From Streptomyces alboflavus (GTDB taxonomy: Bacteria > Actinomycetota > Actinomycetes > Streptomycetales > Streptomycetaceae), in assembly GCF_000716675.1 (NCBI RefSeq), contig NZ_JNXT01000010.1, positions 1 through 64,000 of the forward strand: DNA of 64,000 nt, read 5' to 3'. The position numbers and the translations under genes were made by a program. Shown one piece after another: positions 36,071-44,801 of the stretch (the stretch's first letter is position 1; every line of letters begins with the position of its first letter). The notes beneath the pieces are model-generated. The model searched no databases, was not told the DNA's origin, and saw nothing but the letters and a program-made list of their open reading frames with translations.

Positions 36071-36970
36071 CTACATGCTCGGCTGCTGGTTCATCAGGTC
36101 CTTGAAGTCCGCCGTGTCGTCGGCAGGGGGCTCCTCGGCGGAGACCTCGGTGCCGTAGTCGCTGTAGTACGCGGTGGCGGAGAGCCGGCCGGTCTTCATC
36201 TCGCCGCGCTCGGTCTTCTTCACGAGCAGGTTCTCGTCGTTGACCCAGATGTCGATGGTCTCCGTCGTGATCCCGGCCTGCTCCAACTGCTTCTTCATGT
36301 CGGCGAGTTGGGACTCGCTCAGGCCGGAGCTCTGCTCCGCGAGCTCGGCGACGTTCACGGTGCCGGAGTAGTGCGTGGTGTCCACGCCGCGCACCTTCTC
36401 CTCGCCGACCTTCTTCACGTCACCGGAGGCGAGCAGCATCTTCACCGACTGGTGCGGCGTGCTGTTCTGCATCGCGTCCTTCATGTACGCGCCCGAGCCG
36501 CCGCCTATCCGCTCCAGGTCGTCGTAGGCGTACTTCACCCAGTGCTTGCCGCCGGCCTGGGCGGCGAACTGCTCGCCCATCTTCGCGTAGTAGGCCTCGG
36601 GCAGATAGCGGGCCTCCATCGAGGTCGTGCCGGCCCGGCGCATCGTCTCCGCCATCTGGCCACCGGTGTACGTGATGGTCATGTTGCCGGTGAGGCCGTC
36701 GGCCCAGCCGAGGGCACCCTCGGCCTTCATCGACATCACGGAGCCCATGGTGGTCTCGGACTCCACCTTGGCCGAATCCGCCTTGTCGGTGGTGTTCTCG
36801 ATGGTCCGGAGCGCGGCGATGGGGCTCACGCCCAGGCCGCCCTTGCCGGACCCCTTGGCCTTGTCGGAGTCCCCCGAGTCGTCCGAGGAGCCGCAGGCCG
36901 CGACCCCGCCGGTCAGGGCCACCGCGGCCGCGACCGCCAGCGCCAGGCGTCGCGCAGTCGTGCTGTTCAT
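36071..36970 (-). CDS. LppX/LprAFG-like lipoprotein, paralogue
   Basis: 299 residues. The signal peptide ends in V-A-A-C (Cys26) followed by a Ser/Asp/Gly linker. The block D-V-K-K-V-G-E-E-K-V-R-G-V-D-T-T-H-Y matches the one in the protein at 35087, so the two are tandem paralogues. A probable outer-face lipoprotein of the LolA-like superfamily; function unknown. It starts with ATG after GGGGTGGGAC. Confidence 0.8.
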   Translation of the reverse strand: MNSTTARRLALAVAAAVALTGGVAACGSSDDSGDSDKAKGSGKGGLGVSPIAALRTIENTTDKADSAKVESETTMGSVMSMKAEGALGWADGLTGNMTITYTGGQMAETMRRAGTTSMEARYLPEAYYAKMGEQFAAQAGGKHWVKYAYDDLERIGGGSGAYMKDAMQNSTPHQSVKMLLASGDVKKVGEEKVRGVDTTHYSGTVNVAELAEQSSGLSESQLADMKKQLEQAGITTETIDIWVNDENLLVKKTERGEMKTGRLSATAYYSDYGTEVSAEEPPADDTADFKDLMNQQPSM

Positions 36971-37120
36971 GTCGTCCCACCCCTTGCGTCCATGGAGAGC
37001 CAGCACGCTAGCGCAGCCCGCTCGTCCGCGTGTCTCCCCGAGTCCATCTCCGTACGCGGTCCGTGCGCCGCACCGCGCGCACCGGCACCGCCCGTCCCCG
37101 GGCGTGTACCCGAAAAACGG

Positions 37121-37157
37121 GACGGGCCCCGCACCGGAAATGGTTGCGGGGCCCGTC
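37121..37157 (-). terminator. Terminator after rplA
   Basis: Perfect 13-bp arms (GACGGGCCCCGCA and TGCGGGGCCCGTC) enclose an 11-base loop, 32 bases after the rplA stop. It ends the rplK-rplA unit. Confidence 0.88.
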
Positions 37158-37188
37158 ACAATCGCGCCAGGCGCGGCTGCCGTCAGAT

Positions 37189-37911
37189 TCAGACGGCGGC
37201 CGGGTCCTCCTCGACGAGGAGGTTGCGGGTGCGGTTGGAGTCCAGCGGGATGCCGGGGCCCATCGTCGTGGTGACGGCGGCCTTCTTGATGTAGCGACCC
37301 TTGGCGGCCGACGGCTTCAGACGGAGGATCTCCTCCAGGGCCGCGGCGTAGTTCTCCACCAGCTTGGTGTCGTCGAAGGACACCTTGCCGATGATGAAGT
37401 GCAGGTTCGAGTGCTTGTCGACGCGGAACTCGATCTTGCCGCCCTTGATGTCGTTGACAGCCTTCACGACGTCGGGGGTGACGGTGCCGGTCTTCGGGTT
37501 CGGCATCAGACCACGCGGACCGAGCACGCGGCCGAGGCGGCCGACCTTGCCCATGAGGTCCGGGGTGGCGACGACGGCGTCGAAGTCCAGGCGGCCCTTC
37601 GCGACCTCGTCGATCAGCTCGTCGGCGCCGACGATGTCGGCCCCAGCGGCTTCCGCGGCCGCAGCACGGTCACCGGTCGCGAAGACCAGGACCCGGGCGG
37701 TCTTGCCGGTGCCGTGCGGGAGGTTCACGGTGCCACGGACCATCTGGTCGGCCTTGCGCGGGTCGACGCCCAGACGCATGGCGACCTCGACGGTGCCGTC
37801 GAACTTGGTCGCGGAGGTCTCCTTGGCGAGACGGACGGCCTCGAGCGGGGCGTACAGCTTCTCCCGGTCGATCTTGGCGTCCGCAGCGCGGAGAGTCTTG
37901 CTGCGCTTCAC
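37189..37911 (-). CDS. rplA: 50S ribosomal protein L1
   Basis: 240 residues. L1 forms the mobile stalk by the E site and in many bacteria represses its own rplK-rplA mRNA. Signature [17 protein letters not shown] is intact. Translation begins with GTG. It follows rplK by 104 bases. Confidence 0.98.
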   Translation of the reverse strand: MKRSKTLRAADAKIDREKLYAPLEAVRLAKETSATKFDGTVEVAMRLGVDPRKADQMVRGTVNLPHGTGKTARVLVFATGDRAAAAEAAGADIVGADELIDEVAKGRLDFDAVVATPDLMGKVGRLGRVLGPRGLMPNPKTGTVTPDVVKAVNDIKGGKIEFRVDKHSNLHFIIGKVSFDDTKLVENYAAALEEILRLKPSAAKGRYIKKAAVTTTMGPGIPLDSNRTRNLLVEEDPAAV

Positions 37912-38015
37912 TTCTACTCCTGAGGTTCAGGTTTGGAGTTCGTGGTCCGGGCCAGCGCCTGGCCCTGCCACTTCAGGTCACGGTGCCGACTGTGCGGCTC
38001 CGTCGGGAGCTGTGA

Positions 38016-38450
38016 TCAGCCCTCGACCGTGATGCCCATGGAACGGGCGGTGCCGGCGATGATCTTCGACGCGGCGTCCAGGTCGTTCGCGTTGAGGTCG
38101 GGCATCTTGGTGGTGGCGATCTCGCGGACCTGCGCCTGAGTGATCTTGGCGACCTTGGTCTTGTGCGGCTCGCCGGAGCCCTTCTCCACGCCCGCGGCCT
38201 TGAGGATCATCTTGGCGGCCGGCGGCGTCTTGGTGATGAAGGTGAAGGAACGGTCCTCGTAGACCGTGATCTCCACCGGGATCACCCAGCCACGCTGCGA
38301 CTCGGTCGCGGCGTTGTACGCCTTGCAGAACTCCATGATGTTCACGCCGTGCTGGCCCAGCGCGGGGCCGACCGGCGGCGCCGGGTTGGCGGCACCGGCC
38401 TGGATCTGGAGCTTGATGAGCCCCGTGACCTTCTTCTTCTTGGGAGGCAT
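38016..38450 (-). CDS. rplK: 50S ribosomal protein L11
   Basis: 144 residues. L11 is needed for RelA activation on stalled ribosomes and is part of the thiostrepton site. The proline-rich N-domain ([18 protein letters not shown]) is complete, so normal sensitivity is expected. Confidence 0.98.
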
Positions 38451-38542
38451 TGCTCTCTCCGGGTCCTAGTGAGAGTGTTGAGCCGCATCCGTGGCGATGA
38501 TCATCGATAGTCGCGATCATCCGGATGGAGGCATACCGCACT

Positions 38543-38571
38543 ACGATAACGGGTATCTCGGCGGGGCCCAA
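38543..38571 (-). promoter_or_regulatory. Candidate rplK promoter
   Basis: On the minus strand TTGGGC (38566-38571) and TATCGT (38543-38548) are 17 bases apart, about 93 bases before the rplK start. The -10 fits well; the -35 is weak. Confidence 0.5.
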
Positions 38572-38592
38572 ACCAGTACCTGGACAGACCTC

Positions 38593-38620
38593 GGGCCCCA
38601 CCCCTCGCGGAGCGGGGCCC
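38593..38620 (-). terminator. Stem-loop after the small secreted protein gene
   Basis: GGGCCCC and GGGGCCC arms around a 14-base loop, 45 bases after the stop at 38665. It separates this gene from the rplK promoter. Confidence 0.65.
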
Positions 38621-38664
38621 ACGGCCCTCGGCACCCGGCTGCGACCACCGGGCAGCGGGTGCGC

Positions 38665-39192
38665 TCAGCAGCGCTTGGATGTCATGGCGTGGCCCGGCAG
38701 CGGGTCCCCGGGGGCGCGCAGCTCACCGATCGCCGCGGTGCACTCCGCTGCGGTGTCGGCGGGCAGCGACCAGAACTCCTGGACGTTGGTGTCGTTCCAC
38801 CAGTCCTGACCGACGACCTCGTCCCGGGCGTAGCTGTACACGCCAGTGCTGACGTCGTAGTCCTTGACCTTGTCGCGGAAGCTCTTCCACACCCAGACGT
38901 AGCCATAGTTCTTCTTGCACCTGGGCGAGTAGAACTGCTTCACCGACGCGGCGTGCGCTCCCTTCCGGTCGATGTACGCGGTGGTGCCGATCTGGTAGGC
39001 GTCGGAACAGACCCCGGCCGCCTGGGCCTTGAGGCTCCGCGGGTTGCCGTCGGCCGAGGGCGCGGTCGACTGGGGCGCGGCCTTTCTGGCGTCGGGCGCG
39101 GGCGCGGGTCCTGTTCCGGCCAGCGCCGAGCCGGCGCCGAGCAGGACGAAGGCGCAGGCGGAGGCAGCAATCGCAGTCTTGCGGGCACGCAT
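38665..39192 (-). CDS. Small secreted protein, possibly DUF2690-related
   Basis: 175 residues with a signal peptide (R-A-R-K-T-A-I-A-A-S then a hydrophobic core, likely cut after A-L-A at about 25). The mature part has four Cys, and the block V-K-Q-F-Y-S-P-R-C-K-K-N-Y-G-Y-V-W recalls the R-Y-S-P-x-C-x-A-x-W-A motif of DUF2690 proteins. That is a weak link, so I call it a hypothetical secreted protein. It lies alone between nusG and rplK with its own terminator. Confidence 0.72.
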   Translation of the reverse strand: MRARKTAIAASACAFVLLGAGSALAGTGPAPAPDARKAAPQSTAPSADGNPRSLKAQAAGVCSDAYQIGTTAYIDRKGAHAASVKQFYSPRCKKNYGYVWVWKSFRDKVKDYDVSTGVYSYARDEVVGQDWWNDTNVQEFWSLPADTAAECTAAIGELRAPGDPLPGHAMTSKRC

Positions 39193-39403
39193 CAGGTGGT
39201 CCCCCTTGCTCGTCGGTGCAGGAACCCGGCCGCTATACCCGCACAGAGCACCACAAATCGCCGCTCATGGTGACAGGGATCCCCATAAGCGTGCTGAGGT
39301 GTCGTGGAGGAAGGGACCGGGCTTTTCCGTCTACAAGTGAGACAGCCCGGGGCACCCGATGGTTGTGGCGTGGAACACATTTGTTCGCCAAGGCCCACGA
39401 CAA

Positions 39404-39439
39404 AGCCCCCGACCAGCGGTTTCCCGCCGGTCAGGGGCT
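39404..39439 (-). terminator. Terminator after nusG
   Basis: AGCCCC-GACC-GCGG pairs with CCGC-GGTC-GGGGCT around TTTCC, with single bulges, 20 bases after the nusG stop. Confidence 0.82.
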
Positions 39440-39458
39440 CTGCGCGAAGATCTTCGAG

Positions 39459-40373
39459 CTAGTTCTTCTGGATCTGGTCGAAGCTCAGCTCGACCGGGGT
39501 CTCGCGGCCGAAGATCTCGACGAGGCCCTTGACCTTCTTCGAGTCGGCGTTGATCTCGTTGATCGTGGCCTGCAGCGTGGCGAACGGGCCGTCGGTGACG
39601 GTGACCGAGTCGCCGACCTCGAAGTCCAGGACCTGGACCTCGACCTTGCGGGCCGGAGCCGGCTTGCCCTCGGCCTCGGCGGCCTCGCGGGCGGCCTTCT
39701 CCTCGGCCTCCGGGGCGAGCATCTTGACGATCTCGTCCAGCGTCAGCGGGTACGGGTCGTAGGCGTTGCCGACGAAGCCGGTGACACCGGGGGTGTTGCG
39801 GACGACGCCCCAGGACTCGTTCGTCAGGTCCATGCGCACCAGGACGTAGCCCGGGAGCTTGTTCTGGCGGATGGTCTTGCGCTCGCCGTTCTTGATCTGG
39901 GCGACCTCTTCCTGCGGCACCTCGGCCTGGAAGATGAAGTCCTCGACGTTGAGCGAGACGGCGCGCTGCTCGAGGTTGGTCTTCACGCGGTTCTCGTAAC
40001 CGGCGTAGGTGTGGATGACGTACCACTCGCCGGGCAGGCCGCGGAGTTCCTCGCGCAGGGCGGCGATGGGGTCGACCGGCTCGGCGGGCTCTTCGGCGAC
40101 GGCGTCCTCGTCGGACTCCTCGTCGGCGACGGCCTCGGCCGCGTCGGCGTCCTCGTCGGTCTCGGCGACGTCGATGCCACCGGCCGCCGCTTCCTCGTCG
40201 GACTCCACGTGCAGAGCCGCCTCCTCGGCGGGCTCGCCCGCGGCGACGTCGGCAGCCTCGGCCTGGTCCGGGTCCTCGGCGTCCGCCGCCTCGACGATGT
40301 CGAGCTGGTCCTCCACGGACTCCGCCTGCTCTGCGCGCGGCTCGACGGCGTCGTTCAGGTTCGGGTCAGACAC
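39459..40373 (-). CDS. nusG: Transcription factor NusG with long acidic N-terminus
   Basis: 304 residues against about 180 in E. coli. Residues 1-100 are a very acidic Glu/Asp/Ala stretch; the NGN domain ([13 protein letters not shown]) spans about 115-225 and the KOW domain (V-T-V-T-D-G-P-F-A) about 250-304. NusG binds RNA polymerase and links it to Rho or to S10 on the ribosome. The extension is a known Streptomyces trait of unclear use. It starts with GTG and follows secE by 77 bases. Confidence 0.96.
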   Translation of the reverse strand: MSDPNLNDAVEPRAEQAESVEDQLDIVEAADAEDPDQAEAADVAAGEPAEEAALHVESDEEAAAGGIDVAETDEDADAAEAVADEESDEDAVAEEPAEPVDPIAALREELRGLPGEWYVIHTYAGYENRVKTNLEQRAVSLNVEDFIFQAEVPQEEVAQIKNGERKTIRQNKLPGYVLVRMDLTNESWGVVRNTPGVTGFVGNAYDPYPLTLDEIVKMLAPEAEEKAAREAAEAEGKPAPARKVEVQVLDFEVGDSVTVTDGPFATLQATINEINADSKKVKGLVEIFGRETPVELSFDQIQKN

Positions 40374-40450
40374 GGTGGCTGCTTCTTCCTGGATACATGG
40401 GGGTGGAACACGCGAAAGGGGCGCCTGGTGCGGCGCCCTTCGCTCTCGGC

Positions 40451-40738
40451 TCAGCCGAAGATGTACTTGATGAGGTTGCTGAACCCATAGTCAATCACGG
40501 TCACAAGGCCGATCATGATGACGACGAAGACGATCACGACTGTGGTGTACGTCGTGAGCTGGCTGCGCGTCGGCCAGACGACCTTGCGGAGCTCGGCAAC
40601 GATCTGGCGGTAGAAGAGCGCCAGCCTGGCCAGCGGACCCTTCTTCCCTCGCTTGCCGCCCTTGCGCGCCTTCTTCTTGGAGTCCGGCGCCTCGTCCTGG
40701 GCATCAGGCATGTCGATGGAGCCCACGGCGTCCGTCAC
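40451..40738 (-). CDS. secE: Preprotein translocase subunit SecE
   Basis: 95 residues. A charged Lys-rich N-terminus is followed by the conserved amphipathic helix ([10 protein letters not shown]) and one membrane segment (about 68-88). It clamps SecY. The GTG at 40738 (V-T-D-A-V-G-S-I-D), with AGGTGAG ahead of it, agrees with the S. coelicolor protein as I recall it; the longer in-frame start has no support. Confidence 0.94.
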   Translation of the reverse strand: MTDAVGSIDMPDAQDEAPDSKKKARKGGKRGKKGPLARLALFYRQIVAELRKVVWPTRSQLTTYTTVVIVFVVIMIGLVTVIDYGFSNLIKYIFG

Positions 40739-40844
40739 TCGTCTCACCTGATTCCGGGTCGTGGCCGTGCCGCGCCCGGTTGAGCCGCACGGCGGTGCAT
40801 TGCAGTACGTACATGCGCACACATCCTGGCGAAGGTGTGTGTAG

Positions 40845-40917
40845 CAGGGCCGGAGGGACTTGAACCCCCAACCGCTGGTTTTGGAGACCAGTGCTCTACC
40901 AATTGAGCTACGACCCT
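40845..40917 (-). tRNA. tRNA-Trp (CCA)
   Basis: A 73-base cloverleaf. Acceptor AGGGTCG pairs with CGGCCCT (one G-U), D-arm AGCTCAATTGGTAGAGCA, anticodon stem CTGGT/ACCAG with CCA, and T-loop GGTTCAAGT. The terminal CCA is not encoded. Its place before secE-nusG is conserved in actinobacteria. Confidence 0.97.
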
Positions 40918-41109
40918 TTGATTTCCCCCAACCTACAGCATCCGACCATGTGCACCGAGTGCTCTTGGAAGGTGCGGCCGGTGAGGGCCAACGACCAGTG
41001 AGTGTACGTGGTCCTGGGCCCCCCGTCGAACACGATGATCCGGCTCCGGATCGGGACGGTCCGCCAAACCCGTGTGTCGGGGCCGTTTCGGGTCTGGAAC
41101 GATGGGCGC

Positions 41110-42360
41110 ATGAGCGCTGTCACTCCTCCCACCGAGCGCCGGGTCTCCGCCCGAGTCGGCGCGATCTCCGAGTCCGCGACCCTCGCCGTCGACGCCAAGG
41201 CCAAGGCCCTCAAGGCCGCCGGGCGCCCGGTGATCGGTTTCGGCGCGGGCGAGCCGGACTTCCCGACCCCGGACTACATCGTCGAAGCGGCCGTCGAGGC
41301 CTGCAAGAACCCGAAGTACCACCGCTACACGCCCGCGGGCGGCCTGCCCGAGCTGAAGGCCGCGATCGCCGCGAAGACGCTGCGCGACTCCGGGTACGAG
41401 CCCGAGGTCTCCGAGATCCTGGTGACCAACGGCGGCAAGCAGGCCATCTACGAGGCGTTCGCCGCGATCCTCGACCCGGGCGACGAGGTCATCGTGCCCG
41501 CGCCGTACTGGACGACGTACCCGGAGTCGATCCGCCTCGCGGGCGGCGTCCCCGTGGACGTCGTCGCCGACGAGACCACCGGCTACCGCGTCTCCGTGGA
41601 GCAGCTGGAGGCCGCGCGCACCGAGAACACGAAGGTCGTGCTCTTCGTGTCCCCGTCGAACCCGACCGGCGCCGTCTACAGCCGTGAGGACGCGGAGGCC
41701 ATCGGCCGCTGGGCCCTGGAGCACGGCCTGTGGGTCATGACGGACGAGATCTACGAGCACCTCGTCTACGGAGACGCGGCCACGCGCGGGAGCGCAGATC
41801 GACACAGCACGTCCCTGCCCTCCCTGCTGCCCGAGCTGCGCGACAAGTGCGTGGTCGTCAACGGCGTCGCGAAGACGTACGCCATGACCGGCTGGCGCGT
41901 GGGGTGGATCATCGGCCCGAAGGACGTGGTCAAGGCCGCGACGAACCTCCAGTCGCACGCCACGTCCAACGTCTCCAACGTCGCGCAGGCCGCCGCCATC
42001 GCCGCCGTCTCCGGTGACCTGACGGCCGTGGACAAGATGCGCGAGGCCTTCGACCGGCGCCGCCGCACGATCGTGCGGATGCTGAACGAGATCGACGGCG
42101 TGGTGTGCCCGGAGCCCGAGGGCGCGTTCTACGTCTACCCCTCGGTGAAGGCGCTCATCGGCAAGGAGATCCGCGGCAAGCGCCCGCAGGACTCCGTCGA
42201 TCTTGCCGCGCTCATCCTGGAGGAGGTCGAGGTCGCGGTGGTCCCGGGCGAGGCCTTCGGGACGCCGGGCTACCTGCGGCTCTCGTACGCCCTCGGTGAC
42301 GAGGACCTGGTCGAGGGTGTCTCGCGGATCCAGAAGCTGCTGGCGGAGGCCCGCGACTGA
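41110..42360 (+). CDS. aspC: Aspartate aminotransferase, class Ib
   Basis: 416 residues. It makes glutamate and oxaloacetate from aspartate and 2-oxoglutarate using PLP. The PLP lysine is in [22 protein letters not shown] and [10 protein letters not shown] are also typical. Just after this last block the stretch [11 protein letters not shown] looks several residues longer than in relatives I know. It is transcribed away from tRNA-Trp and secE and ends in a strong terminator. Confidence 0.9.
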   Translation: MSAVTPPTERRVSARVGAISESATLAVDAKAKALKAAGRPVIGFGAGEPDFPTPDYIVEAAVEACKNPKYHRYTPAGGLPELKAAIAAKTLRDSGYEPEVSEILVTNGGKQAIYEAFAAILDPGDEVIVPAPYWTTYPESIRLAGGVPVDVVADETTGYRVSVEQLEAARTENTKVVLFVSPSNPTGAVYSREDAEAIGRWALEHGLWVMTDEIYEHLVYGDAATRGSADRHSTSLPSLLPELRDKCVVVNGVAKTYAMTGWRVGWIIGPKDVVKAATNLQSHATSNVSNVAQAAAIAAVSGDLTAVDKMREAFDRRRRTIVRMLNEIDGVVCPEPEGAFYVYPSVKALIGKEIRGKRPQDSVDLAALILEEVEVAVVPGEAFGTPGYLRLSYALGDEDLVEGVSRIQKLLAEARD

Positions 42361-42377
42361 CACGTATGTCCGGACGA

Positions 42378-42417
42378 GAAACGGACCACCGCATCACATG
42401 ATGCGGTGGTCCGTTTC
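42378..42417 (+). terminator. Terminator after aspC
   Basis: Perfect 19-bp arms (GAAACGGACCACCGCATCA and its complement) with a 2-base loop, followed by TTTG. It is strong and probably works in both directions. Confidence 0.92.
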
Positions 42418-42488
42418 TTTGTTCAGGCGCGTACCCCATGGGAAAAAGCGGCTTCCGGGACGTGGGGTGCGTACGGCAAGATCCTGGA

Positions 42489-43508
42489 ATGGAGCGCGTA
42501 CGAGACGTAAGAGAGCTGCCGAAGGCCCATCTGCACCTGCACTTCACCGGGTCGATGCGGCCCTCGACGCTGCTTGAGCTCGCCGACAAGTACGGGGTCC
42601 ATCTGCCGGAGGCCCTGACCGGGGGGACGCCGCCGAAGCTGCGGGCGACCGACGAGCGGGGCTGGTTCCGCTTCCAGCGGCTCTACGACATGGCGCGGTC
42701 CTGTCTGCGCGAGCCCGAGGACATCCAGCGCCTGGTGCGGGAGGCGGCCGAGGAGGACATCAGGGACGGGTCGGGGTGGCTGGAGATCCAGGTCGACCCG
42801 ACGTCGTACGCGCCGCGGCTCGGCGGGCTCATCCCGGCCCTGGAGATCATCCTGGACGCCGTCGACACGGCCTCGCGCGAGACCGGGCTCGGGATGCGCG
42901 TCCTGGTCGCCGCGAACCGCATGAAGCACCCCTTGGACGCGCGCACGCTGGCCCGGCTCGCGGTGCGGTTGGCCGACCGGGGCGTCGTCGGCTTCGGGCT
43001 CTCCAACGACGAACGGCGCGGCATGGCGCGGGACTTCGACCGCGCCTTCGCCATCGCCCGTGACGGCGGCCTGCTCGCGGCCCCGCACGGCGGCGAGCTG
43101 AACGGGCCCGCCTCGGTGCGGGACTGCCTCGACGACCTGCACGCGCGGCGCATCGGGCACGGCGTGCGGGCGGCCGAGGACCCGCGGCTGTTGAAGCGGC
43201 TCGCGGAGCGGGGCGTGACCTGCGAGGTGTGCCCGGCGTCCAACGTGGCCCTCGGGGTCTACGAGAAGCCCGAGGACGTGCCCCTGCGGACGCTGTACGA
43301 CGCCGGGGTGCCGATGGCGCTCGGCGCCGACGACCCGCTGCTCTTCGGCTCGCGCCTGGCCGCGCAGTACGAGATCGCGCGCGCCCACCACGGCTTCGAC
43401 GACACCGAACTGGCCGAGCTCGCGCGGCAGTCGGTGCGCGGGTCGGCGGCGCCCGCGGACGTGCAGGAGAAGCTGCTGGCCGGGGTCGAGGAGTGGCTGG
43501 CGTCCTGA
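42489..43508 (+). CDS. add: Adenosine deaminase family protein
   Basis: 339 residues. It should convert adenosine to inosine in purine salvage. Metal ligands appear in H-L-H-L-H-F (residues about 15-20), H-G-G-E and A-D-D-P-L-L-F. The first motif reads H-F-T-G-S-M-R-P, typical of the actinobacterial branch. Related adenine or other aminohydrolases cannot be ruled out. The ATG at 42489 is chosen because homology starts there (M-E-R-V-R-D-V-R-E-L-P-K-A-H-L-H); its ribosome site is weak. It converges on murB. Confidence 0.85.
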   Translation: MERVRDVRELPKAHLHLHFTGSMRPSTLLELADKYGVHLPEALTGGTPPKLRATDERGWFRFQRLYDMARSCLREPEDIQRLVREAAEEDIRDGSGWLEIQVDPTSYAPRLGGLIPALEIILDAVDTASRETGLGMRVLVAANRMKHPLDARTLARLAVRLADRGVVGFGLSNDERRGMARDFDRAFAIARDGGLLAAPHGGELNGPASVRDCLDDLHARRIGHGVRAAEDPRLLKRLAERGVTCEVCPASNVALGVYEKPEDVPLRTLYDAGVPMALGADDPLLFGSRLAAQYEIARAHHGFDDTELAELARQSVRGSAAPADVQEKLLAGVEEWLAS

Positions 43509-43559
43509 CGTGTCCCCCGGGGCCTGCGAGCCCCACAGGCTCCGGAGGCTTCGGGCGCC

Positions 43560-44615
43560 CTACAGGCTGACGCCCACCGTCACCGGCTCGTTGACCAGCG
43601 TGATGCCGAAGGCGTCCCGGACGCCCGCGACGACCTCGCGGGCCAGGGCGAGGAGGTCCTCCGTGGTGGCGTCGCCGCGGTTGGTGAGGGCCAGGGTGTG
43701 CTTGGTGGAGATGCGGGCCGGGCCCTGGCCGTAGCCCTTGGTGAAGCCGGCCTTGTCGATGAGCCAGGCCGCGGAGGTCTTCACGCGGCCGTCGCCCGCC
43801 GGGTACGCGGGCGGCGCGACGTCCGGGCCGAGCCGCTCGGCCACGCGCGCGTGGAAGACGGCGAACTGCTCGTCGGTGAGGATCGGGTTGGTGAAGAACG
43901 ACCCGGCCGACCAGCTGTCGTGGTCCTCGGGGTCGAGCACCATGCCTTTGGCCGCGCGCAGCTTCAGGACGGTCTCGCGGGCCACGGCGGCGGGCACCCG
44001 GTCCCCGGCCTCGACGCCGAGCGTGCGGGCCGTCTCCGGGTAGGCGATCGGGGCGCTCATCCCGCCCGCGTCCTCCAGCTGGAAGCGGACGCGCAGGACG
44101 ACGAAGCGGTCGGGTTCGGCCTTGAAGCGGCTGTGGCGGTAAGAGAAGTCACAGTCCGCGTTCGCGATGGTGACGGTCTCGCGGTCCTTGCGGTCGTACG
44201 CGATCACTTCGGTGATCGTCGAGGAGACCTCCTGGCCGTACGCGCCCACGTTCTGGATCGGCGTCGCGCCCGCGGAGCCGGGGATACCGGCCAGGCACTC
44301 GATGCCCGCGAGGCCCGCGTCGACAGTGCGCGCCACGGCGTCCGTCCAGACCTCACCGGCCGCGAGCTCCAGGCGGGTGCCGTCCAGGGCGAAGCCGGTG
44401 GTGGCGATGCGCAGGGCGGTGCCGTCGAAGCCCTTGTCACCGATGACGAGGTTCGACCCGCCGCCGACGATCAGCAGCGGGGTCCCGGAGTCGTCGGCTT
44501 CGCGGACGGCGGCGACCACCTCGGCGTCGGTCGTCGCGGTGATCAGCCGAGCGGCGGGCCCACCGAGCCGAAAGGTGGTGAGCGGGGCAAGGGGGGCGTC
44601 GTGAAGTACCTGCAC
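43560..44615 (-). CDS. murB: UDP-N-acetylenolpyruvoylglucosamine reductase MurB, type I
   Basis: 351 residues. It makes UDP-MurNAc from its enolpyruvyl precursor using FAD and NADPH, an essential step in peptidoglycan synthesis. FAD-binding blocks V-G-G-G-S-N-L-V-I-G-D and G-I-P-G-S-A-G-A-T-P-I-Q-N-V-G-A-Y-G are clear; the type I Tyr loop (F-S-Y-R-H-S-R-F-K) is present. The GTG at 44615 (V-Q-V-L-H-D-A-P-L) starts just after GGGGGG. Upstream in-frame sequence is repeat DNA. Confidence 0.95.
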   Translation of the reverse strand: MQVLHDAPLAPLTTFRLGGPAARLITATTDAEVVAAVREADDSGTPLLIVGGGSNLVIGDKGFDGTALRIATTGFALDGTRLELAAGEVWTDAVARTVDAGLAGIECLAGIPGSAGATPIQNVGAYGQEVSSTITEVIAYDRKDRETVTIANADCDFSYRHSRFKAEPDRFVVLRVRFQLEDAGGMSAPIAYPETARTLGVEAGDRVPAAVARETVLKLRAAKGMVLDPEDHDSWSAGSFFTNPILTDEQFAVFHARVAERLGPDVAPPAYPAGDGRVKTSAAWLIDKAGFTKGYGQGPARISTKHTLALTNRGDATTEDLLALAREVVAGVRDAFGITLVNEPVTVGVSL

Positions 44616-44671
44616 GCCCCCCAGGGTACGGCCGACACAACAATGGCCTGCGGGCACGCCCCTGGGACACC

Positions 44672-44710
44672 CAAGCGCCGGACGGGGCGATGAAGCCCGT
44701 CCGGCGCTTG
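44672..44710 (-). terminator. Stem-loop formed by repeat DNA between the MFS gene and murB
   Basis: Perfect 15-bp arms (CAAGCGCCGGACGGG and CCCGTCCGGCGCTTG) around a 9-base loop. The right arm is part of a 26-bp repeat copy. It can act as terminator for the efflux gene that ends at 44802. Confidence 0.65.
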
Positions 44711-44753
44711 AGGACGAGGCAGTCAAAGCCCGTCCGGCGTTTGAGGACGAGGC
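44695..44753. repeat. 26-bp Streptomyces intergenic repeat, two tandem copies
   Basis: Copies at 44695-44720 and 44728-44753 differ by one base (GGCGCTTG against GGCGTTTG) and match the unit at 104-129. A short GGGGCGCAGCCCC hairpin follows, as in other instances in this genus. Confidence 0.85.
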
Positions 44754-44801
44754 CCGAAGGGCCAACAGGGGGGAGAGGGGCGCAGCCCCATAGGGCCCCC
44801 G

